Source: Mangifera indica (taxonomy: Eukaryota > Streptophyta > Magnoliopsida > Sapindales > Anacardiaceae). Taken from it: a DNA stretch of 64,000 nucleotides. The translations under genes were made by a program, and so were the position numbers. The stretch is from the NCBI RefSeq assembly GCF_011075055.1, contig NC_058145.1, positions 4,373,228 to 4,437,227 of the forward strand, read 5' to 3'. A model generated the notes under the pieces. The model did no database searches and had not been told where the DNA came from. It saw nothing but the letters and a program-made list of their open reading frames with translations. Numbering within the stretch: position 1 is the stretch's first letter; the number at the start of each line of letters is the position of its first letter. Of this stretch, positions 12,801 through 25,058 are shown in pieces.

Positions 12801-13673
12801 TCTTCAACATAAAAAAAAAGGTTGGTGAAAAGTTACAACATATATGACCATGTAGTTTTGCATTTTAGTTTGATCATAGATGAAATTGGACATTTCTCCA
12901 ATATATTTGAAATTGGTCAGACTTTTTCTTATACTGGCATCGCCAACAAATTGTGATCTAATGATGACAATTTTTTGTCAACCTCTCTTCTTGTGTGAAA
13001 TTTTTTTTTACAATATTTTGTAATATGTCAGCAAAGATGACCGATACCACTTAAACTAGCATATGTCAAACATGAATAGTAGTGTTTGCACATTGCCCAC
13101 TGAATTAATTTTCCTTTTCCTCTATTTGATCGAAATGATTCCACACTATAGATTTTTGCTTTTTTTTTTTTTCAATCGAGCCTATGACTATCCCACTTCA
13201 TGTTTTGGTACTCATGTTTCACATGCCTCATCAATAATATCATCAATGTCATAGTATTCAAATGAATCAAATCCATTGAGTCTTGATTCATTTGTAATAT
13301 TTTGATGAATGAAAAATAATGATTGATTGACAAAATTATAACGAGAATAGATACTAAATTTTATACACAGAGAAATATTGATTATGATTTAGAGATTATA
13401 TAAATGAGAGAATGATGAAAAAATGTGAGATTAAGCAGAATGAGAGATTGAGAGAATTAGTGCATGAATTTTGGGAGGGGGAGAAGGGGTTTATATAGTA
13501 AAAAAATTAATTTTTTTTTTTGGTTAGGCCAACAACTTTTGCATCTACAGAACTTTTTTAAAAATTTCATTTTTTTTTTCTAAATGGCAACAATGTCATG
13601 CTAGGTTAGCCTACCCATTTTAGGCTTAGAAAAGGGGTTCAGGCTGACCTGACCCTTTTGCCATGTCAACATA
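9883..13673 (-). mobile_element. Decayed hAT transposon, first copy, with a nested MULE-type element
   Basis: The left end TACACACGACAATGGGTTGTG lines up with the left end of the better preserved hAT at 20,647 (TAGAGATATCAATGGGTCGG). The right end near 13,673, complement of GCCATGTCAACATA, lines up less well. On the minus strand it keeps the hAT C-terminal dimerisation segment (like VASE-FSA-GC-LDDRR, about 10,410-10,505). It also keeps the middle region with DWEILMALINMLKPMK and PITCSILYNMFEISD (about 11,900-12,090). Many stops and frameshifts. No convincing 8-bp target duplication remains. It is interrupted by an insertion at about 10,640-11,545. Confidence 0.75.
10640..11545. mobile_element. 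Short MULE-type element nested in the first hAT
   Basis: Inverted ends AGCCAACAAACTTATTCCC (left) and, complemented, AGCAAAAGGACTTATTTCC (right). Similarity continues inward about 280 bp per arm (for example AATTAGTCTTTTCTCAAATT and GACAAATT near both inner ends). Flanks TTAATATAA (10,631-10,639) and TTAATATGT (11,546-11,554) fit a diverged 9-bp target duplication. The ends match the element at 42,976-43,767, so this is one MULE family. The interior ORFs at 10,896-11,274 (minus) show no transposase features. Confidence 0.8.
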
Positions 13674-14950
13674 GATTTAAAACATTTCATTTATCATGTG
13701 AAATTACAAAAATTTCTTTATTTATATAAACTTCAAAAACGTGCAAAGGATGTCATATATAATAGAAAATATCATCATCCATAATGAATTCCCTAATGTG
13801 TAGCTAAATATCAGCATAGTGTCCCAAATCTCCAACATATAATTTTCTTTAAGAAAAATTGAAATCTTTTGAACACATCTAATTTTCTTTACACAAAAGC
13901 AATTAATATCAAAGTAAATGACAACAATCAATTCAATGCTCACAAGTAATTAATACAAACAATCAATTAATAATAGACAATTAATAATAGCTAATATGAA
14001 AGGTAGAGTTTAGAAAAACTCAATTTAGAGTGGTTTGGAGCTTTCTCTTACATCCATTTCTCTAGGCAAACCCCCTTGGAGTTCTACTATCACTTAAAAT
14101 ATTTCGTTACACTTACTTTGCCTGGGATTACACCAAAAACACTATTTGGCAAGGGATTTTGCTCTCAAGTATTTAATTACAAGAGTTTAATGTGTGTGAA
14201 TGCCCTCTAAGGCTGAAATTAGAAGTTAAGATCACTTGGTCTCTCAAGGAATTACAATGAAAGCTTAGTGAGAGTAATAGAAAGAAGAAAAAGTATACAA
14301 GTTTGTTTAATAGTTTCTCAAACCCTTCTTCACTTGAATCTTGCTATATTTATAGTGAAAATATATCTTGGGGGTGAAATAGAGCCACTCTACTTGAAAA
14401 TGTTTTCATTGAAATGAAGAGAGATGTTTTCCTCTGAAAAATGGTGTATGAATAATCTAAACCCCTCTATGGAGCAGTCATTATTGGCAATTATGGTGTT
14501 GGGTCAATCTCGATTGGAACTCCTAACAATTGATAATAAATGCTCCCGTCTCTTAGTACTAATCAATACATTTGAATGTATTGGTCGTTTATAGCCTTAG
14601 ACTCTAATGTTTCAAAATTATAGAACTATGAATGAGGCAACGAGCAATTGGGTAAGAACCATCATACCGAGCAAATTTTTCATTATGACTAGTTTGGATG
14701 CTTTCATGCATAATTTGGACAATTTCGTTGATTTTCCTTGCTCTGCTCTTGACTTTGACTTTGTTGACTTAGAGCCAATGATCAGCATAATAAGTAATCT
14801 ACTTATTCTATATTAAATATTGGTCTTGAATGGTTTGCAAACTTTCAGTACAGATCAGTATATACCAAATGAAATTCTTCTAAAATTTTACAGATGTGAA
14901 TGACTTCAAGAATAAATGATGCACGATTTGGCTATTGAGACAAATTTTGC
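13674..14950. other. Non-genic AT-rich stretch with LTR-like segment
   Basis: No gene recognised. About 14,020-14,580 has leader-like character and a TATATTTATAG box near 14,348 on the + strand, which may be part of a decayed LTR, but no partner or primer site was found. The ORF at 14,607-14,816 has no family features. Confidence 0.3.
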
Positions 14951-16197
14951 CTCATACCGGTCGTTCATACTTGACTACTAATTGCTCGTCCTTTAATTCC
15001 TACAATTTGCATAATTTGTCCATCTTGTAATGTTTTAACAATTTCATGGACTTGTTAGCTATTTTAACTTATGTTTTTATCATCATCAAAACACCTAGGG
15101 GTTCTCCAACACAAATGCCTTCGTGTCAAAACTAAGCTTACTAATTGTCACTTGTCTTGCAGCTATCACAATCACTTGTGTCTACACATATGAAAGTGGA
15201 AAAGTGAGTGAAAAGTCACTTAATAAGCAAGAAACTCTTATACTCTTTTGCATAATCCTTAAATTACCCTTAGTTTGACCTATTATAACTTAGTCATCCG
15301 AAGTCTATTACTAAGCTTCTATTAGGATAATATAGGTCTTGTAACTCATAACTGTGAACTCGAAAACCTTTAAGCTATATAACATAACTCTCAGGATTAA
15401 TTGTGGCCTATTCAATCACTAAAGAATCGTTCTGAATATCAAACTAGTTTGACCATATCATTTCTTAGTGAATACACTGTTATTATAGTTGTATACTAGG
15501 TCGATCAGATTGGAATGATTACAAGGATTTGACACTTTAATCATGTAAGCATTTGCTACACAGTCCACTCGTCTATACCACTATTGGACTACCAAATATA
15601 ACTATAATTGAGTTCTATTATGAGTCGGTACCTTTCTACAGGTATAGTGTCCTACTGCGAACTTAACTGATGAACATATAGTCTTGTGCTTATACATTAT
15701 ATGAAACAAACGTATCTGTATCAGATCTAATTTTGATATCTCAAGTCTAAAGATCAATGGTACGTTAATATGATCTCATGACAAATCATTTACTACATTT
15801 TAAATGTCTATATGATTCATCGTGATCGGTCATATTTGAAAAACAATACACTAACTGTTAATCCATACTAATGCCCTAATGATATGACTTTCACAGTCAC
15901 TCGCACTAATATCATCTCATGATAGTCAGTGGAGATATTCAGTATGTCCACTATGCAATGTCATTGCATAATTGGCATTATATATGTAGGGAATGCTTTG
16001 ATGATTTGATTTTCTAAAGATGCATATTATTTAGAAAACTCACATGTACACAATGTATTTAAAGAATAAACAAATAAAATGAAACAGAATGCATATGTAA
16101 AAAACTAAACATTTCTTTTATTACTGTAAATTATATATACAAAAATGAAATACCTTGAAATTGACAACATGATTGGTTGCTAGGGCATACATTAACA
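14950..16197 (-). repeat. Probable retrotransposon LTR, minus orientation
   Basis: Read on the minus strand from 16,197 it begins TGTTAATGTATGCCCTAG and continues AACCAATCATG. This resembles the 5' start of a widespread class of plant LTRs, recalled from memory. The interior contains segments typical of such LTRs, for example a GATCTTTAGACTTGAGAT block near 15,745. The 3' border is not clear, so the left coordinate is approximate. No coding sequence is attached. Confidence 0.4.
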
Positions 16198-17860
16198 CCT
16201 TGGATAAGCCTTGCCATAGGTGCCTACATGGTGCATCTTATTAACCACTTGATAAACTAACTAATGTCACTTTCCCTTACCACACGCACCTAAACTGAAA
16301 TGAGTGGTTTAATGTGCCTTGGTGTTAAGTGTATAATGTATCTTATGGGTATCTAACTCTTGCTTACCCTTATTACTTTCATATATAATGTCATTTTTAT
16401 ACATAGTTAATGGTAATATCAATCTAAGTCATTTTTCTTAACTTTTTCTATTTTTGATCTAAATCTATTCTAGTAGGGTTTATACCATCTTCCACACAAT
16501 TAAGCATATATGGTTTGCTAGCTATTCAAATCTCACCTTAAACAGGCATTTTCTAATTTAATCCCTACTCTAACACATAATATAGGAGTAAAATTATCTT
16601 TTTGCTCTATCTAAAGGCATGTCTAACCCTGGTCCTTATGCATTTCACAAAGCTTCTTGTAAGTGTTCACCTTTACTAGTAATGAGCATTCGTCCATCAT
16701 TTTGAGTAATTTCAACCTAAAATTTGTCTAATGTCGTTGAATCCCTATACTTGAATCATATTTGTCCCTTATTCCTATCACATCGATCATTCTAAACACC
16801 ATGAATGAGCATGCATCTCATACAATACGTTTGTGCAAGCTTAAACCTTAGGATAAATATATGCATGATGCACAAAGAGTCATCTTTAAAAATGAGAATG
16901 CACGGGAGTTTCTGTACACAGGCACTATCATGCATTCACGCCTAGAAATTTTTAGTCCTACTGGTTTTTACATATTTCAACCAAACCAACAATTCCAAAT
17001 CACATAATAATGGTCTTTAACACTCTAAAACATGTTTTGTATAGCCTAAAAACCATAGTCATGCTTTTAATCCATGAATCATGCATTATCAAAAAAATTT
17101 CTATTAGTATAACAATCCATGTTCACACTTACATTATTCCAATCATATGCATAATCATAGTCTTAGGAAATCATCAACATTGTCATATTGGAGATCATTA
17201 TTTGAACCATTAGAAAAACCATAGAAAAGATATACACAGTCATTCACCCAGTTACAACTAAATTAGCCACCATACTTATTTGGCTTTCAAAGTCAAGCAT
17301 AATCTTCACATGGCAAGGCTGCTAGTGATAAAATCCTATTTTAGTGTTTTTTGGGTCTTGATACAACTCATTCTCTCTTGCTCATTGTTGCTTTGAAATT
17401 ATGGTATGATAGAACTAAGCCAAACATACCATCTGTCCCCTTTTAATTTAGTGTAATAATGCTACGGACAATCATGTCTTCTTTATGCATGATTGTTCCT
17501 TCTATTATACAACTTAAGACATATCCTAAAATCACTAAGAAATTAATCCTTATCCAATTCAAATTTAATGAACGGATGCATGGGCATGCACAATTGTTCA
17601 TCCTTTACACATAACCATTTTCACAAGTCTTGCATGAAATGATGATTGGCCCTTTTTAAGACATGTATAGGCATTCACCCTTGTAATGCATGATCTTTCA
17701 TACCTTCTAAACAACATATCATCAAATCCAAATACAAGAAAAATACATAAATATCTTTGAGCATACCTATAGGTGTTGTAGTCTTTTATATATTTACAAT
17801 TCAATAAACATGGAACTTGTTATAGATGCAATCCATGCTTGCTAGCAAAACAAGTCTATA
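16198..17860. other. Unassigned repetitive AT-rich stretch
   Basis: No recognisable gene. It lies downstream of the integrase end of the minus-strand gypsy element and may contain its 3' untranslated region and remnants of its 3' LTR. CATGCAT- and GTTCATCC-rich text resembles parts of 25-30 kb. I found no clean LTR border. Confidence 0.3.
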
Positions 17861-17869
17861 GTCTAGCTT

Positions 17870-19219
17870 ACTAATCCTTTCCAAAATCTTGAATGGATCA
17901 ATAAATCTATGGGTGAGCTTGTTTTTCCTTCCAAACCTCATCATATGTTAGTAGAAAGCTACTTTAATAAAAACTTTATCTCCTACATTAAACTCTAGAT
18001 CTTTTTTTCTCTTATCTATGTAGCTCTTTTGAAGATATTGGTTTGCTTCATTCCTTTTCTAAACAATCAAACATCTTTTATCATCTTTTCAGGCCTAAAT
18101 GACTGCTCGAGGGCTTTGCAAGGTGATATCTCTATCAATGGTACCATTTTGACCTAAGTAGCTTGATGGTCTATATAGAAGGCTCAAAGTATGTCTTTTA
18201 TAATATAATTTGTCTTTTCTATTTGTTTATCTATTTATGGCTAATAAGCAATACTGAAGGCTAAATTCATGTCAAAGGATCGTTGTAGACTCTTTCAAAG
18301 AGCAAATACAAATCTCATCTCTTGATTAAAGACTATCATGTGAAATACTCCATATAATCTCACCATCTCTCAAACATAAATTTGTCCTAACTAATCAGTG
18401 GAGGTACTATCCTTGATTAACAAGAAATGTGCTAACTTGGTTAGTCAAGTCATGATCACTAAAATAACATTATACCCTTTTTGTACTCTTAGAAGCCAAA
18501 ATATAAAATCTATTGAGATGTACCTTTATTTCCACTCAAGTATGTTTAGAAGTCGTAATAGTCCCGATTGTCTTTGATGTTTAGCCTTGACTTTTTGGCA
18601 AGTGATAGATATAGCCATGTACTCACTTATATCTATTTTCATGTCAAGCCATTAAAAACTTTTTTCAAGCCTTGGTACATATTTACACTCCTAAGATTAG
18701 TTACGGAAAAGGAACTATAAGCCTCTTTCAAAATCTTTTATCTTAGATCAACATATGAAAGATGCAAATTACCCTCACCATCTCAAAATCTCATCTACAA
18801 CTTAGAACTCAATTTCAAGGCCTTTTGCCAATCTCTTTTTAATCTATTTACACCAATCATCCTTAGCTTAAAGAGTTTGAATCACATCCATTGGGGTCTA
18901 TCTAGAATCCAATCTCACCAATGCATCACTCATAATTTCAATATACTCTTTAGCAATCTTTTGTTGTAACTCTCATTGTATAGAAATCTGGGCTAAAAAG
19001 ACTTTTCTAATTAGTGTATCCAATTATGACATTATCTTTCCTATGATGGTATCTTATCTCACAGTTATAATCATTCACTAGTTCTAGCCACCACCACTAT
19101 TTAAACTCTTGTAATTGGTATAGATGTTGCATTTGACCCCATACAACTAATGCCTCTAGATCTAAGAGACAAATACAACTGCTACTAATTCTAAGTCGTG
19201 TGTGGGATATCTATTCCTA
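17870..19219 (-). pseudogene. Gypsy integrase region, heavily decayed
   Basis: Minus-strand blocks fit the C-terminal end of gypsy integrase: FGRKGKLTHRFIGS near 17,900-17,945 (usual F-RRGKL-PR-IGPF), preceded by a degraded -GDKVFIKVAP- segment. The core region between about 18,000 and 19,100 is broken by stops, and I could not place the DDE residues individually. Confidence 0.5.
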
Positions 19220-19419
19220 TCATCCTTTAGTTATCTTGAGGCACAAGTGATCACTTGACCTTATTACATCATAACTGTAGTTGACACCATCTTTAAGTAG
19301 TATAAGAACAAGTGTTGAAGTTAATCTTTTCTTTAACTCTTGGAAGTTTTCCTCGCAAGCATCAGTCCACTGAAATAGGGTCTCATTCTTTATGAGAGTG
19401 GTGACCAATCTAGTAATCT
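19220..19419 (-). pseudogene. Gypsy RNase H-like domain fragment
   Basis: A 62-residue minus-strand frame with FQWTDACEENFQELKKRLTS. This is the start of the RT connection/RNase H segment in Ty3/gypsy pol (usual form F-WT--CE-AFQELK-RL). The next block reads LVLILLKDGVNYSYDV, where families usually have P-L-LPDG...V-Y-DAS. The catalytic Asp region is altered. Confidence 0.75.
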
Positions 19420-20165
19420 TGCAAACCCTTCAATGAATCTTCTTTGGCATTTAACAAATCCTAAAAACTTTTTACCTCTTTCACAATTTTCAACCTCTAC
19501 CAGTATAACACAGTTTCAACTCTGTTGGGATCAATAAATATACCCTTAGCTACTACCATGTGTCCCAAGAAAGATACTTATTCTAACCACACATTTATTA
19601 AACTTGGTGTATAGTCATTTCTCTTTCATTCATAACAAAACTAGTCTTAGGTTTTCTTCATGGTTATCTTTACTTCTTAAGTATACCAAGATATCATTGA
19701 GGAAAACAACGATGAACTTATCTAGACAATCTTGAAATACTCAATTTATTAGGTCTATAAAAATGGTCAGAGCTTTGGTTAACCAGAATGACATCACCAC
19801 TAATTTATAATGCCCATATCTAGTCCTAAAGTTGTCTTGGGTAGATTTTTCTCAACGAACCTCACTTGGTGATATCTGGACCTCAAATCTATCTTAGAAA
19901 ACACTAATGCTTAATTCAATTGGTTGAATAAATCATCGATCTTGGGTAGTGGATATTTGTTATTGAGAGTCACTTTGTTCAACTCTCAGTAGTTTATGCA
20001 CATTATTAAAGACCTATATTTCTTCTTAATGAATAAGATCGGGGCTTTCTTATAAGAGTGACTTAATCAAATGAATATACTATCTAAAAATTCTTGAAGT
20101 TGTTTCTTAATTTTTGTAGCTTAGTTGGAGTCATTTAATATGGGGCTTTTGAAATCGATGTTATG
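19420..20165 (-). pseudogene. Gypsy reverse transcriptase remnant
   Basis: The minus-strand translation around 19,682-19,724 reads KFIVVFLNDILVY. This corresponds to the catalytic F-DDILVYS box, with the first aspartate changed to asparagine. The following LYTKFNKCVV-S-FLGHMVVAKGI block is the typical continuation. Stops and frameshifts occur throughout. The active site is lost, so no reverse transcription is expected. Confidence 0.75.
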
Positions 20166-20592
20166 TTCATGCCAATTCTATGTTGAATTTTATTTCTCTC
20201 TCAAATGTTAACCTTGGTAGCTTGTCCAAAAATACCTGAGGAAAATCATATACCATTAGCATATCTATCAATCTAGGGTTTTCTATCTCAGAACTGCTTA
20301 CAGAATGAACTAGAAATCTCATGTATCCCTTCATTAACATTATTCTTGCTTTGACACAACTTATGATCATGCTATGCAGGTGCCACTCGCCAAAGTTATA
20401 CACGTCCTTGTTGTTATGGGTAAATGTAGCTTTATTTATTTTACAGGTTATCTTAATTTCATATCTCTTAAAGAAATTAATCCCTAATAACACCTCGAAA
20501 CCAGACATGTCAAAATTAATGAAATAGACCATTAGTTTTATGTCTTTAATCTCTATAATCTGCCTTGTAAGAATCTTCTCACTCATCATCAT
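20166..20592 (-). pseudogene. Gypsy aspartic protease C-terminal half and start of RT
   Basis: A 141-residue minus-strand frame. FDMSGFEVLLGINFFKRYEI is the C-terminal part of a gypsy retropepsin (usual form D-ILGMDWL). It ends with a linker leading toward reverse transcriptase (FPQVFLDKLPRL, then a conserved FNIEL). The N-terminal part with the catalytic D-S/T-G is not present; coding upstream is cut by the hAT insertion. Confidence 0.7.
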
Positions 20593-21103
20593 ATCCCTAT
20601 TAGGTAACTAATGGACCACTACCACTAGACTAGCCTCTACTTAGCCTAGAGATATCAATGGGTCGGGCCAGGGCGAGCTAGCTCCAGCTTGACCCATTGG
20701 GTTAATGGGCCAGGCTCGAGACCCAAACAGTAATGGGCCTTCAGGTCAGACTGACCCATTGATATATAAAGACCTGACCAATATAATAACGGGCTTTAAT
20801 TGGGCTGGGCTAAGCTTTAATTGGGTCACACCGGGTTGAGCTATAATCAAGTCAGACCGGCCCATTTAATCAATATTTCAAAAAAAATTAATTAAAATTT
20901 TTAAACACAAATTATTTTTTAATTATTAAAACCGAGAATAGTACGCCGAATATTTTATTTATAATCCCTCACTTGTAATGGAGAAATATCGTGATTACAT
21001 GATGAAAAATATTATAAATTGATAACATACTACAAATAAATTAATTTACATACTATATAAATTACAAAACATAAATAAAATATATCTACTACATAACATT
21101 TAT

Positions 21104-23110
21104 CTACTCATCTTCTACATCCAAATCTTTGAATTCTTCAAAGACATCTTCTACCACACGATTTTGTAATTTGAAATTAGCTTTGACCCAATCCTTCATG
21201 CACATTATTGCATCAACTATATTTGAATGTAAATTGGATTGTCTATCATCCAACACGCATCCACCTACACTAAAAGCGGATTCCGACGCTACAGTTGACA
21301 CCAGAAGTGTTAGTAGATCTTAGGCTATAATTGCAAGCACAGGAAAAGTTTCTGCCTTGTCTTTCCACCATGCCAAAACATCTAGTTTTTCAGCATTATA
21401 TCTTTGAACAATTTCAGGATAATGATCACTATTGATATAATTATAAAATTGACTATAATTTGTACTTTGACTAGCAGTTTGTTTACCTTTGTGTAACAGA
21501 GACCATATGCATGACTTTTTTTTACCTGAACTACTAGAACTTACCTCTGGTGTAGAACTTTATCCAGTTTTTTCATATTTTTGTTCATAAATACTATACA
21601 TATCAAGTAAAAAATCTTAAACATATTCAACAGAATTTATATTGTTATTAATTGACAAATTTTTATTAATAACATTAAATAAATTTTGTAATCTATTAGT
21701 TTTTGCCCTAGGATCTAAAACAATAGTTACAGAATAAAGTAAAGGAATTTTATTCCAATATTTTTTAAATTTTTGTTCCGTTTGTATATATATATTTTGA
21801 AAAGTATGATGAGAATGATCATACTTATATTTTTTAAAAATATCACTTATTTCTACCATACTATATATCATAGAACAAGTTGTTGGATAATACATACTTA
21901 ATAAATGATTTGTGGCTGTCTTCAATGGCTCTAACAAGTTCATTAAAGCCATAGCTATTTACCAATCTTGATCTATCAAAAAAATAGGATCCTGCGAATC
22001 TTTTGGTTGGGTATTGAAGTATTATGTTATAGAAACTTCATACCCTTCACATGCTTTCAACATGAGATATGTTGAATTTCACCTAGTTTTAATATCTCTT
22101 TTTAATTTTTTTTCCTTTTTAACCCTATTGATCTACATAATTGATGATATACTTATACCCGTGATGGGGATGATGAAATGTATGCAATGACATGTCTAAT
22201 TACTTCTAAATATTTTTTTGTCAAGCTCAAGCCTTCTTGAGTGATTAAATTAATAATATGACATGCACACCTAACATGAAATAATTTTCCATTAAATGGA
22301 GGAGATAAATGATTATACATATATTCAATAATTTTATCATTATTTTTAGCATTATCAAAAGTAATTGAAATAATACAATTATTAATTTTATATTCCTCAA
22401 AAATATTTGCTAATGCACGATAAATTGTAAGCTCATCATGCGAATATTCTAAATTTCTAAATGCAATATTTTTTTTTGCATAATTATCAATCAGAATTAA
22501 TATAATGGGCAGTTGCATAAAGATACCCTATATGTTGATTTGTAGCAGTCCATAAATCAGAAATTATTGAAATAACACCATTAAAATTACTTAATTCTCC
22601 AATAATTTTTATTTTTATTAATTCATAATTTCTCAATATATCTAACCTAAGAGTTTACCTAGGAATGATTCTAAATGCTATTTGAATAGTATTTTACATC
22701 ATCCATTCTAAAAGTTTATCTTCTGCATAACTAAAAGGTTGATTAGAAGCAATTACGTACCTGGTCATGTAATCTCGCATCTTCATTTAATCGTACAAAA
22801 AAGTTGATATTGATCCCATATGTTCAGAACTACTCGGACCTCCTGCTGAAGTGGCACCTAGACCAACGGATCACAATCTGGTGAATGTAATTTGTTTTTG
22901 TCCTCTAAGCTCACGTGGACTTTTTGTTACAGTAATCAATAACATGTCGGTGAAGATGTCTCGCCCTATTTGCACTTGCACATGTTAAACAAAAACCACA
23001 ATGTTTACATACTGTTCGATGAATTAATTTTCTGTCTATTATTTCCTTTATTCTATGGAAGTGCTCTTATACCATTGACGTTTGTTTTCTTTTTCTCTTT
23101 GTCGAATAAT
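21104..23110 (-). pseudogene. hAT transposase remnant (BED finger to dimerisation domain)
   Basis: On the minus strand, in order: a degraded BED-type zinc finger region near 22,960-23,000 (CLTCA...H); a 121-residue frame (22,153-22,518) with a DNAKNND and an HVRCACHIINLI block of the catalytic domain; and 21,617-21,952 with LEPLKTATN, YPTTCSMIY and LDPRAK. Last is 21,104-21,301 with the C-terminal dimerisation motif VASESAFSVGGCVLDDRQ. The domain order matches plant hATs, but the frames are separated by stops and frameshifts. No activity expected. Confidence 0.88.
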
Positions 23111-23454
23111 GCGAATTTGTACCTATACTACTTTCACTTATTGGTGTTCCACCTATTTCACCTTATGCATCATCAATAATATCATCAGCACCAGCATGAT
23201 AATATTCAAATTGATTGAATTCATTTGACATTGGATCCATTTGTAATATTTTGTAATGATAAAATTAAAATAAAATGAGATTAAAAATATTATAAAATAA
23301 TTGAGATTAAGAGTTTGAGAGATTAAGAGTTTGAGAGTTTGAGAGATTAACAGTTTGAGAAATTTATAATTGTAATTGAAAGTGAAAATAAAAAATTGAA
23401 TAGGTTTTTATAGAGAAAAAATAAATTAATTAAAATTTTTAAAAAAAAATTAAA

Positions 23455-23600
23455 CAACGGCTTCTGCCAAGCAGAAGCAGCTTTTGCCATTTGGTAGAAG
23501 AATCTTTCACCAAGTGGCAGAATCAACTTCTGCCATTTGTTAGAAGTAGATTTTTGCTTCTATCGCAAGGCAGCAGAAGCCTGCTTCTGTGTTGGAAGAA
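23455..23600. repeat. Subterminal CTTCTGCC / GCAGAAG repeats of the hAT
   Basis: Six or more copies of TTCTGCC or its inverted form (GCAGAAG, GGTAGAAG) lie within about 150 bp near the hAT's transposase-start side. Clustered short subterminal motifs in both orientations are where hAT transposases usually bind, so this is probably the binding array. Confidence 0.5.
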
Positions 23601-23879
23601 AAAAAATAAAATTTTTTTTATTTTGTAAACAGTGTCAAGTCGGGCTGGGCTAACCTATGGATATAATATTAAAGCCCTAAGCCTGGCTCGACAGGCCCAT
23701 GGGTTTGGCCTAACACTCTATAGTATCGGGTCAGGTTTTGTTGTGCTCGAGTTTTTTTCGTGTTTCAAGTCAAGCTTCTATTTGGTCTAGCCCAATTGAC
23801 GTGTCTACCTTAGCCTTAAGTAATAGTGTAGACTTTCCCAATGACACCTCTTCTACTCTAATCAGCTTGAGGTATGGCT

Positions 23880-24950
23880 ACAGTGTAATTCATTTCAAAG
23901 TACAAGTTAGTGACACTTGAAGCACACTTTAGTCAAACATTCCTTTCTATGTTGCTTTCCATATTTCAAAAATATGAGTGAATCATTCTTCTTATACTTC
24001 TTACTAGCTTTTCATTTTTTTCTTATCTTGGGATTAGAAAAACCTGTTGTCTTTATCAAAACTCTCGAGTTAGGACTAAGTCGATTGAATCATCACACAT
24101 ACTATTAGGGTTGGTACTAGGTCTCCTATCTTAAGGCACAATCTAATGTCTTAATACAATCTCTTAAAAGGTGTTCTCCTATTGTCACATGTTCGGTGAT
24201 GGTTAGATTCAAGCTAAGGATGAATTTTTTCATCTGCCCTTAAATGGAACTCACTAGTCCAAGAACATATCATTTTAGAGAGTTAAATCAAGTGGCATAG
24301 TCTTTTACTATGCTCAACCCTTATTAGAGATTAAGAAACTTTTAATCTCTTACAAAGGTCATGCCAAAAGCCTTGTATTTAGCATCGAACATCTCCCAAA
24401 ACTCTATCTAAGCTAATCTAAAGACATCTTTCTATTTTGAGATCATCTTCCACCATACTTTGACATTTGTTTTGAACAAATAAACGACATATCTATTCTC
24501 AACATCCATCATGGTGAATAGGAATATGGCATTCTACAACTTTCATCTATTCCTTAATTGTTGTAGCATCATTCATACCAAAAATTTTCTATGGTTGGTA
24601 TGATCCTGGTAGTCCATAAATAGGGTGTAGTTATGTCTTTCCCACAGTTGGTGCCTCTTCTCTTGGATCGTATGGTCCTTCAGTTTCATTATATATCGAT
24701 GGTGCTTGAACCAACTCACTATCTTTTTCCAAAATATCTCATTGCTTCCTCAACACCTCTAAGACAATGTTTAGGATGTCTTCAACACTCAGTGTGAAAG
24801 TGGTTGTCCCTAAATTTTGTGCCTCATATAGGTTATCTGTATGAGGGATTTTAGCAATTCCTTGTGTTTGCCTCATTCTTAATATATCAAAGCCCATAAT
24901 CTATAAATCATATGACCAAACTAATTATAGGAATTTGAAATCTTACTTAC
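23880..24950 (-). pseudogene. Gypsy gag remnant with zinc knuckle
   Basis: Minus-strand translation reads MRQTQGIAKIPHTDNLYEAQ near 24,890 and then a broken gag. At its end it has YGKQHRKECLTKVCFKCH (about 23,905-23,965), a degraded gypsy CCHC knuckle that binds RNA in the virus-like particle. Several in-frame stops. It runs nearly up to the hAT insertion at 23,807. Confidence 0.65.
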
Positions 24951-25039
24951 AATGATAGGCATGCATATGTGATTAGTGTGGCATGTGGAACTCATTTCTA
25001 GAACATACAATCTTATTCTAAATGCTTGGGATCTCAAAA

Positions 25040-25058
25040 TCTAGGTTCTGATGCCAAC
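25040..25058 (-). other. Primer binding site of the gypsy element
   Basis: On the minus strand, directly after the LTR, the sequence is TTGGCATCAGAACC. It is a recognisable variant of the initiator-Met tRNA complementary site (TGGTATCAGAGC). It fixes the orientation as minus and the LTR inner border at 25,059. Confidence 0.6.

Larger units (their letters stand above)
20647..23807 (-). mobile_element. hAT transposon, second copy, inserted in the gypsy element
   Basis: Left end TAGAGATATCAATGGGTCGG (20,647). The right end complemented reads TAGACACGTCAATTGGGC (to 23,807), giving imperfect terminal inverted repeats. The flanks ACTTAGCC (20,639-20,646) and CCTTAGCC (23,808-23,815) form an 8-bp target duplication with one mismatch, the hAT hallmark. 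The minus strand encodes a broken hAT transposase. The AT-poor ends carry many GGGC/GCCC motifs, as is usual in subterminal hAT DNA. Confidence 0.9.
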
